NCBI GenBank assembly: GCA_947623455.1
Contig: OX392530.1
Location: forward strand, 29,605,405 to 29,669,404
Origin: Mimachlamys varia
Lineage: Eukaryota > Mollusca > Bivalvia > Pectinida > Pectinidae
Direction: 5' to 3'
Length of the DNA: 64,000 nt
Part shown: piece after piece, positions 1-10,600 of the stretch
Layout: each line of letters opens with the position of its first letter
Position numbering within the stretch: position 1 is the stretch's first letter
Translations under genes and position numbers: made by a program
Notes under the pieces: model-generated
Database searches by the model: none
What the model was told of the DNA's origin: nothing
What the model saw: the letters and a program-made list of their open reading frames with translations, nothing else

Positions 1-902
1 TTTTCATCTAATTGCATTTACATGTTGTGTCTTTAGTGATAAGTTATTCAACAAAACAGTGATACATTAAATCAATGATTGAAGAACGCATACATACATT
101 TGTGTTGGATTGGTTTTTGTCTCGCCTTCGACGATAGTCGAGAAAAGCGAGATAGCAACGACTGCGTCAACATTTGCATTTGAGTCCACTTTTAACAGTG
201 TTAATTATTACAATTGAATTGAAAGTTGGTCACTTTACTCAAACCATCATACTAAATGCTAACCTGATTTTAAAAGAAATCATGTTACAGGTTTTGGTAT
301 TTTGGGACAAAAACATGGAAATTTGGAGAATTTACATTAGCGTCCACTTATAATAGTGTTTTTGATATGTAATTAAAGTGAAACTTGGCATAGTTACTGA
401 TATCATCTTACTTTATGTATTTTGTCGCATTAATTTTTCCGTTTGGACTTCAACATTATCCAAAAATGGGAAAGGCGAGACACATAATTATACATAATTT
501 TTAACTCTCATGGTATTGTTATTTGTTTCTTAATGCCTCTTCAAAAGCCTGTTTCTGCATTCCATTACAAAACATATTTATAATATACCCTTTGCCATAT
601 GCTAGGGACCACAGATATCTTGGCTCAATTTATTTTGTTCTTTGTAGTTAAGAAAATATTCAAAGGCAACTCGACAGGATAAATAGGAATGTTTTAGGCA
701 TCTAACGAAACTATACACAATTGAAAAAGAATATTTAAAAAAAGATGTGCTCAAAAAGGCTTTCTTAATGTCTAGAAAAAAAGTTTGGGACCGTAATTGT
801 GTCATGATCAAGAAAATTTACTTATTAATCAGTTTTATTGGGTATGAAAATGTCAGTAAAGGGTATTATAACCCCAACACATGCCCAATAGGGTTCATAT
901 CT
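1..902. other. AT-rich sequence, nothing recognised
   Basis: No supportable gene. Short open frames at 602-929 have no recognisable motif and conflict with each other across strands. Confidence 0.6.
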
Positions 903-959
903 GGCCCCGGTTTCATCAACGTTCCTTAACTTAAGGAAACTCCTTAACTTAAAAATCTC
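903..959 (+). mobile_element. Solo arm of the TTTCATCAACGTTCC MITE
   Basis: The segment GGCCCCGGTTTCATCAACGTTCC.. through the CCTTAACTTAAAAATCTC stretch matches one arm of the complete palindromic element at 12133-12323. Only a single arm is present here, downstream of the EXD1-like poly(A) signal. Confidence 0.65.
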
Positions 960-1014
960 AGGTAGCTGTCCGGCAACACGTAAGTCAAAAAGAAATTTTC
1001 TTTAAAGTAATTGT

Positions 1015-1020
1015 TTTATT
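1015..1020 (-). promoter_or_regulatory. Candidate poly(A) signal of the EXD1-like gene
   Basis: AATAAA on the minus strand, about 380 bases past the TGA. It is the first canonical hexamer seen downstream of the stop. Use of this site is inferred. Confidence 0.4.
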
Positions 1021-1399
1021 TAATAGAAAGGCAACAAAACTATCCCAGAATAAGCAGTGATAGTAGCTTTAAATTTATGAAGTTTGGCCGGCTTGGTGTA
1101 TGCGAAGAGAAAAATGAAAATAATAAATAAATAAATAAAGTAAGACAGGTACACAACCAAACTGCTGAAAGAAGGAAGCGAACGTCAATCGGAAACAAGA
1201 AAACAAACACATATACATCATAATTGATGAACTTGATATCACAACACATCCATATTGCACTGTCTCTGATTATCATTATTGTCACATGCAGTGTTTAACA
1301 TAGGACAGACCGAAGTCCTTGTTTTTTGTACTTGATCATGACATGGAAATTAAACAATACGGAAAAGTTTTGTCCTTAAATCATAATTACTGATGCACA

Positions 1400-1622
1400 T
1401 CATTCTGGGTTGAAAGCTGTATCCGGTACCGTATCCCGGACATAAGACAGGTTGTTCCGGGACATCATGGGAGCGGGGGTCCGGTACAGATTCCGCCGGT
1501 CACTTGCGTCGTGGTGTATCCGGGAACATTGTATCTCCTTGGCTTTTTTCGGACTGATGTACATCAAGCGGTTTTCTTCGCTCCGGCAGTCAAACCAATC
1601 CATCCATTCAGGACTCAGTTGT
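1400..1622 (-). CDS. EXD1-like exon 6 (terminal coding exon)
   Basis: The acceptor is TTTGTACACAG|A, and the single entry base completes the split Gln189 codon (CA|A). The remaining 73 residues begin QLSPEWMDWFDC, contain ISPKKAKEI and end in TAFNPE before TGA at 1402-1400. The tail is basic and hydrophilic, and no domain is recognised. The exon was chosen because its phase is the only one that fits the exon 5 donor and because its GC is above the surroundings. Confidence 0.75.
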
Positions 1623-4600
1623 CTGTGTACAAACGTAATAGTAAGGTAAGTCTCATACAGGAAGTGGTCGTCTGTCTGAGGACAACTGTAATAGATAGGT
1701 AAGTCTCTTACAGGAAGGGGTCGGCTGTCTGAGGACAAACGTAATAGAAAGGTGAGTCTCGTACAGGAAGGGGCGGCTGTCTCAGGACAAACGTACTATA
1801 ATACAGAAAGGGGTCGGCTGTCTGGACAAACGTAACAGAAAGGTAAGTCTCATACAGGAAGGTGTCGGCTGTCTGAGGAGAAAAGTTATAGAAAGGTAAG
1901 TCTCATACAGGAAGGGGTCGGCTGTCTGAGGACAAACGTAATAGAAAGGTGAGTCTCATACTGGAAGGGGCGGCTGTCTGAGGACAAACGTACTATAATA
2001 CAGGAAGGTGTCGGCTGTCTGGACAAACGTAACAGAAAGGTAAGTCTCATACAGGAAGTGGTCGTCTGTCTGAGGTCAAACGTAACAGAAATGTAAGTCT
2101 CATACAGGAAGGGGTCGGCTGTCTGAGGACAAATGTTATACAAAGGTAAGTCTCTTACAGGAAGGGGTCGGCTGTCTGAGGACAAACGTAATAGAAAGGT
2201 GAGTCTCATACAGGAAGGGGTCGGCTGTCTGGGAACAAACGTGATACAAAGGTAAGTCTCATACAGGAAGGGGTCGGCTGTCTGGGGAAAAACGTAATAC
2301 AAAGGTAAGTCTTATACAGGAAGGGGTCGTCTGTCTGGGGACAAACGTTATAGAAAGGTAAGTCTCTAACAGGAAACGTAATAGAAAGGTAAGTTTAATA
2401 CAGGAAGAGGTCGGCTGTCTGGGGACAAACGTTATAGAAAGGTAAGTCTCATACAGGAAGGGGTCGGCTGTCTGGTTACAAACGTTATAGAAAGGTAAGT
2501 CTCATACAGGAAGGGGTCGGCTGTCTGGGGACAAACGTTATAGAAAGGTAAGTATCATACAGGAAGGGGTCGGTTGTCTGAGGACAAACGTTATAGAAAG
2601 GTTAGTCTCATACAGGAAACGTAATAGAAAGGTAAGTTTAATACAGGAAGGGGTCGGCTGTCTGGGGACAAACGTAATAGATAGGTAAGTCTCATACAGG
2701 AAGGGGTCGGCGGTCTGGGGACAAACGTAATAGATAGGTAAGTCTCATACAGGAAGGGGTCGGCGGTCTGGGGACAAACGTAATAGATAGGTAAGTCTCA
2801 TACAGGAAGGGGTTGGCTGTCTGGGGACAAACGTAATAGAAAGGTAAGTCTCATACAGGAAGGGGTCGGCTGTCTGGGGACAAACGTAATAGAAAGGTGA
2901 GTCTCATACAGGAAGGGGTCGGCTGTCTGGGGACAAACGTAATAGATAGGTAAGTCTCATACAGGAAGGGGTCGGCTGTCTGGGGACAAACGTTATAGGA
3001 AGGTAAGTCTCATACAGGAAGGTGTCGGCTGTCTGAGGACAAACGTAATAGAAAGGTAAGTCTCATACAGGAAGGTGTCGGCTGTCTGGGGACAAACGTA
3101 ATACAAAGGTAAGTCTCATACAGGAAGGGGTCGGCTGTCTGGGGACAAACGTTATAGAAAGGTAAGTCTCATACAGGAAGAGGTCGGCTGTCTGAGGACA
3201 AACGTAATGTTAAAAAAAAAACGCCTCGAACAAAAAATGAATTAATGAGAAGTATTGTCTATTTCTCGATTACTTTCTGATGACAATTTTTGAGATACAA
3301 ATGTATGACAAGTTAATAAAAAATGGCCTTGGCTGTACAATATTATTTTATACACGTATTGCGAAACGTGCTGCATTCTGAAAAGTAATCAGCGAATAGA
3401 ATTAAAAACTGAGTGAATTATTCAAATAATCCCGGAATAAACTTTTGTGAGGAGGAATGCATTTTTAATGAGGTTCAATGTTTGTTTTAATGCCCCGTTA
3501 ATTGTGTAGTGTAATTGTTTGGGATACAATATTGGTACACTGCACTAAATAACAAACCACTACCATCGATATGGTAAAATTGTAATATTTAATATGACTT
3601 TGACATATGAATATATTTCAAATGTTTGATGATATTACAACAGCACGATGATTTCAAATGTCTGATGATATTACAACAGCCGATGATTTTAAATGTCTGA
3701 TGATATTACAACAACCGATGATTTCAAATGTCTGATGATATTACAACAGCACGCTGATTTCAAATGTCTGATGATATTTCAACAGCACGATGATTTCAAA
3801 TGTCTGATGATATTACAACAGCCGATGATTTTAAATGTCTGATGATATTTCAACAGCACGATGATTTTAAATGTCTGATGATATTTCAACCGCACGATGA
3901 TTTTAAATGTCTGATGATATCAAAATTATTGAAACTATTATAACTTACTGCTGTATGATGAACTTAAAACTCAGTGAATTATTCAAACATTCCCGGAATA
4001 AACTTTTGTGAGGAGGAAAATAATATTTGATGAGGTTAAATGTTTGTTTTAATGCCCCGTTAATTGTGTAGTGTAATTGTTAGGGATACAATATTGGTAC
4101 ACTGCACAAAATAATATAAAATGATATGGTAAAATTTAATCTTTAACATGACTATGATATATGAATACATTTCAAATGTCTGATGATATTACAACAACAC
4201 GATGATTTCAAATGGCTGATGATATTACAACAACACGATGATTTCAAATGTCTGATGATATTACAACAACACGATGATTTCAAATGTCTGATGATATTAA
4301 AATTATCGAAATTAACAGAACTTACTGCTGTATGATGTCGTACAGGTCAGGAACTAAAGGCAGTACTTCTGAGGCGGCTACGTTCAGCATTGCCTTGGTG
4401 ACGGGGCGAAGTCCCCAGTAGTTCATATCTGTTTTTATCCGGCTCTGTCACATCATATAGAAAACAATTTGTATATTTTTCTTAAAGCATTATGTTCATA
4501 TACATGTAATTGTATTAACAGAATGATCTTAATTGAAATACGCTTGCGAAAACTCTGTCGTCTATGTTCGTTTCACTCCTTCCTTTCGAATATAGCAACA

Positions 4601-7600
4601 ATCATGTTTGTGGTAGTCCGACATTGGGATGTCAGTGCCGCCAGCCGCCCCACCCTTCGGTCTATGTTTGTGGATATTTTAGCCACATTACTAAGTTTGT
4701 GAACACAAGGATGCCTTTCCGTTACAATATATTGTTTCTGCTTTTATTTCAGAGTTTTTAATGGTACGTTTCTAGGCCTCCTACCTGTAGTTGTGGGTCG
4801 GGGACAAATCTGTCGATATGATACCGTGTACATAGACTGTCAAACGTTATACGACGTGGAGGCAGACCCAGGGACTCCAGGATTACTGACCCTGCTGTCT
4901 GTTGGAAATAGAACAAAAATGTTCAGTGGCCTGTAAGTATAGGAGGGAGACCTAGTGACTCCAGGATTACTGAACCTGCTGTCTGGAAATAGAACAAAAT
5001 AATGTTAAGGGGCCTGTTAGTATAGGAGGGAGACCTACAGACTCCAGGATTACTGAACCTGCTATCTGGAAATAGAACAAACTAATGTTTAGTGGCCTGT
5101 AAGTATAGGATGGAGACCTACAGACTCCAGTATTACTGAACCTGCTGTCTGTTGGAAATAGAAAACAAAATAATGTTTAGGGGTCTGTAAGTATCGGGGG
5201 GAGACCTACAGACTCTAGGATGTCTGGAAATAGAACAAAATAATGTTTAGGGGCCTGTAAGTATAGGAGGGAGACCTAGGGACTCCAGGATTACTGAACC
5301 TGCTGTCTGGATATAGAACAAAATAATGTTAAGGGGCCTGTAAGTATAGGAGGGAGACCTACAGACTCCAGGATTACTTGAACCTACTATCTGGAAATAG
5401 AACAAAATAATGTTAAGGGGCCTGTAAGTATAGGAGGGAGACCTACAGACTCCAGGATTACTGAACCTGCTATCTGGAAATAGAACAAACTAATGTTTAG
5501 TGGCCTGTAAGTATAGGAGGGAGACCTACAGACTCCAGTATTACTGAACCTGCTGTCTGTTGGAAATAGAAAACAAAATAATGTTTAGGGGTCTGTAAGT
5601 ATTGGAGGGAAACCTACAGACTCCAGGATTACTGAACCTGCTTTCTAGAAATAAAACAAAATAATGTTTAGAGGCCTGTAAGTATCGGGGGGAGACCTAC
5701 AGACTTCAGGATTACTGAATCTGCTGTCTGGAAATAAACAAACTAATGTTTAGGGGCCTGTAATCTTAGTGTTGGAGGGAAACCTACAGACTCCAGGATT
5801 ACTGAATCTGCTGTCTGGAAATAAACAAACTAATGTTTAGGGGCCTGTAAGTATAGGGGGGAGACCTACAGACTCCAGGATTACTGAATCTGCTGTCTGG
5901 AAATAAACAAACTAATGTTTAGGGGCCTGTAATCTTAGTGTTGGAGGGAAACCTACAGACTCCAGGATTACTGAATCTGCTGTCTGGAAATAAACAAACT
6001 AATGTTTAGGGGCCTGTAATCTTAGTGTTGGAGGGAAACCTACAGACTCCAGGATTACTGAATCTGCTGTCTGGAAATAAACAAACTAATGTTTAGGGGC
6101 CTGTAAGTATAGGGGGGAGACCTACAGACTCCAGGATTACTGAATCTGCTGTCTGGAAATAAACAAACTAATGTTTAGGGGCCTGTAATCTTAGTGTTGG
6201 AGGGAAACCTACAGACTCCAGGATTACTGAATCTGCTGTCTGGAAATAAACAAACTAATGTTTAGGGGCCTGTAATCTTAGTGTTGGAGGGAAACCTACA
6301 GACTCCAGGATTACTGAATCTGCTGTCTGGAAATAAACAAACTAATGTTTAGGGGCCTGTAAGTATAGGGGGGAGACCTACAGACTTCAGGATTACTGAA
6401 TCTGCTGTCTGGAAATAAACAAACTAATGTTTAGGGGCCTGTAATCTTAGTGTTGGAGGGAAACCTACAGACTCCAGGATTACTGAATCTGCTGTCTGGA
6501 AATAAACAAACTAATGTTTAGGGGCCTGTAAGTATAGGGGGGAGACCTACAGACTTCAGGATTACTGAATCTGCTGTCTGGAAATAAACAAACTAATGTT
6601 TAGGGGCCTGTAATCTTAGTGTTGGAGGGAAACCTACAGACTCCAGGATTACTGAATCTGCTGTCTGGAAATAAACAAACTAATGTTTAGGGGCCTGTAA
6701 GTATAGGGGGGAGACCTACAGACTTCAGGATTACTGAATCTGCTGTCTGGAAATAAACAAACTAATGTTTAGGGGCCTGTAATCTTAGTGTTGGAGGGAA
6801 ACCTACAGACTCCAGGATTACTGAATCTGCTGTCTGGAAATAAACAAACTAATGTTTAGGGGCCTGTAAGTATAGGGGGGAGACCTACAGACTTCAGGAT
6901 TACTGAATCTGCTGTCTGGAAATAAACAAACTAATGTTTAGGGGCCTGTAAGTATAGGGGGGAGACCTACAGACTCCAGGATTACTGAATCTGCTGTCTG
7001 GAAATAAACAAACTAATGTTTAGGGGCCTGTAATCTTAGTGTTGGAGGGAAACCTACAGACTCCAGGATTACTGAATCTGCTGTCTGGAAATAAACAAAC
7101 TAATGTTTAGGGGCCTGTAATCTTAGTGTTGGAGGGAAACCTACAGACTCCAGGATTACTGAATCTGCTGTCTGGAAATAAACAAACTAATGTTTAGGGG
7201 CCTGTAAGTATAGGGGGGAGACCTACAGACTTCAGGATTACTGAATCTGCTGTCTGGAAATAAACAAACTAATGTTTAGGGGCCTGTAAGTATAGGGGGG
7301 AGACCTACAGACTCCAGGATTACTGAATCTGCTGTCTGGAAATAAACAAACTAATGTTTAGGGGCCTGTAATCTTAGTGTTGGAGGGAAACCTACAGACT
7401 CCAGGATTACTGAATCTGCTGTCTGGAAATAAACAAACTAATGTTTAGGGGCCTGTAATCTTAGTGTTGGAGGGAAACCTACAGACTCCAGGATTACTGA
7501 ATCTGCTGTCTGGAAATAAACAAACTAATGTTTAGGGGCCTGTAAGTATAGGGGGGAGACCTACAGACTTTAGGATTACTGAATCTGCTGTCTGGAAATA

Positions 7601-10600
7601 AACAAACTAATGTTTAGGGGCCTGTAATCTTAGTGTTGGAGGGAAACCTACAGACTCCAGGATTACTGAATCTGCTGTCTGGAAATAAACAAACTAATGT
7701 TTAGGGGCCTGTAAGTATAGGGGGGAAACCTACAGACTCCAGGATTACTGAACCTGCTTTCTAGAAATAAAACAAAATAATGTTTAGAGGCCTGTAAGTA
7801 TCGGTGGGAGACCTACAGACTCCAAGATTACTGATCCTGCTTTCTGGAAATAGAACAAAATAATGTTAAGTGGCCTGTAAGTATAGGAGGGAGACCTAGT
7901 GACTCCAGGATTACTGAACCTGCTGCCTGAAAATAGAACAAAAATGTTTGGGGGTCTGTAAGTATAGGGGGGATACCTACAGACTCCAGGATTACGGATC
8001 CTGCTTTCTGGAATTAGAACAAAATAATGTTAAGTGACCTGTAATTATTGGAGAGAGACCTACAGACTCCAGGATTACTGAACATGCCGTCTGGAAATAA
8101 ACAAACTAATGTTAAGTGGCCTGTAAGTATAGGAGGGAGACCTACAGACTCCAGGATTACTTGAACCTACTATCTGGAAATAGAACAAAATAATGTTAAG
8201 GGGCCTGTAAGAAAAGGAGGGAGACCTAGTGACTCCAGGATTACTTGAACCTACTATCTGGAAATAGAACAAAATAATGTTAAGGGGCCTGTAAGTATAG
8301 GAGGGAGACCTACAGACTCCAGGATTACTGAACCTGCCGTCTGGATATAGAACAAAATAATGTTAAGGGGCCTGTAAGTATAGGAGGGAGACCTACAGAC
8401 TCCAGGATTACTTGAACCTACTATCTGGAAATAGAACAAAATAATGTTAAGGGGCCTGTAAGAAAAGGAGGGAGACCTAGTGACTCCAGGATTACTGAAC
8501 CTGCCGTCTGGATATAGAACAAACAAGCTAATTCGTGGAATTTATGTCCCCCGCTTCAGGGCCACTTGGGGGGAAACATCATGTGCGTAGAGTTCTGGCA
8601 TTTTGTACATGATGCCTATATTTCATGATAAAAAGGGGGATAACTCCGTAAAATACGCGCGGAATTTCACGAAAATCGAACTCATTCGAGATACTTGAAT
8701 AATAAGTATCCTCAACAAGTTTGATGAAAATCGAATTATTCCTTCAAAAGATAGAGCACGGAAAGCAATTTTTTGTACATAATGCTTTCATTTGGCAATG
8801 AAAGGGACAAAACTCTGTCGGATTCCAAAGAAAGTTGAGATACGACATCTAAACCCGTAATATATGTTAAACATCATTACCTTATATAATATTCTACAGA
8901 ATTTAAAGTGAATTAAATAAAAAACATAAGAGTTATGGCATTTTGTACATGATGCCTATATTTGGTGATAAAAGGGGGATAACTCCATAAAATATGCGCG
9001 GAATTTCACGAAAATCGAACTCATCCGAGGTACTTGGATGATAAGTATCCTGACCAAGTTTAATGAAAATCGGATTATTCCTTCAAAAGATAGAGCACGG
9101 AAACGAAGTGTGACAGACAGACGGACAGAGGGAGGCAATGAAAGGGACAAAACTCTGTCGGATTCCAAAGAAAGTTGAGATACGACATCCAAACCCGTAA
9201 TATATGTTAAACATCATTACCTTATATAATATTCTACAGAATTTAAAGTGAATTAAATAAAAAACATAAGAGTTATGGCATTTTGTACATGATGCCTATA
9301 TTTGGTGATAAAAGGGGGATAACTCCATAAAATATGCGCGGAATTTCACGAAAATCGAACTCATCCGAGGTACTTGGATGATAAGTATCCTGACCAAGTT
9401 TAATGAAAATCGGATTATTCCTTCAAAAGATAGAGCACGGAAACGAAGTGTGACAGACAGACAGAGGGACGGACGGAGGGACGGACGGACAAACCCAAAT
9501 CAATATCCCCCGTTCCTCCGGAAGCGGGGGACAAAAAATGTTAAGGGGCCTGTAAGTATAGGAGGGAGACCTACAGACTCCAGGATTACTTGAACCTACT
9601 ATCTGGAAATAGAACAAAATAATGTTAAGGGGCCTGTAAGAAAAGGAGGGAGACCTAGTGACTCCAGGATTACTTGAACCTACTGTCTGGAAATAGAACA
9701 AAATAATGTTAAGGGGCCTGTAAGTATAGGAGGGAGACCTACGGACTCCAGGATTACTTGAACCTACTGTCTGGAAATAGAACAAAATAATGTTAAGTGA
9801 CCTGTAAGTATAGGAGGGAGACCTAGATACTCCAGGATTACTGAACCTGCCGTCTGGATATAGAACAAAATAATGTTTAGAGACCTGTAAATATATCGTT
9901 TTTGGGAAAAAAATTATTGATCGTATTGTTGAAGAAACGTACTTGATTAAACAGAATCTATACATAGTAATTTTAATTTATAGCTTTAAAAGACTTTAGC
10001 ATAGATACAATACAAAAAGTCTAGAGAATTTCTCTGGTGTGGCTTCTTGGCCTTTGGCTAGTGGTTTATTAACCCTGGTTCCTTAAGTCGGTATTTGTCC
10101 AATAAATTATATTTCAGGATTTGATAAATGATTGATCCATAAAAATCATAAACGACCATATTTTTTGGTCTTTTATTAATAATTGATACATGTATTATCA
10201 TTTTTTGTATGATAATGCAAAACGTCTCATTTGAAATGACATGCTTACAAAAAGTTAGAAAAAGTAGGAATTACACTTAAACATAATAACGTAATCTTCA
10301 ATAATTACGTATATCCTTGCTACAAAGTAATTCTTCGGTGCAACGTTAAGTTCAAAGAAACATTGTATGCATCATATTAAGGTATGCAGTCAATTTACCT
10401 GTGTATCAAAGTAGTTTTTCAGTGTCACCCCAAACGAGAAGTGGAGATTGGCGCACGCCTGGCTGCAGTCGTGGATAACCTGTTTATAATGGAGAAATAG
10501 AGGCTAATTTTTGTACAGGCTACATCAATATGATTTGAACTGTGTGTTTATTATGATCATGAGTTAAGCAATTCGATTACATTGCCTAGATAAGTAGAGA

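Larger units (their letters stand above)
3400..4337. repeat. Tandem segmental duplication including exon 5 donor (561 bp and 377 bp copies)
   Basis: Copy 1 (3400-3960) and copy 2 (3961-4337) share GTGAATTATTCAAA.., GGAATAAACTTTTGTGAGGAGGA, a block ending TTGGTACACTGCAC, and an internal minisatellite. Both end in ACTTACTGCTGTATGATG. In copy 2 that end is the last 12 coding bases and GT donor of EXD1-like exon 5. The copies differ in length because the internal array has about 9 versus 4 units. Confidence 0.88.

Noticed and set aside
9423..9965. 180-codon minus frame with SSNPGVxRSPSYTYRPLN repeats
   Set aside because: A frame-shifted reading of the exon-4-derived array. The frame homologous to exon 4 is a different one.
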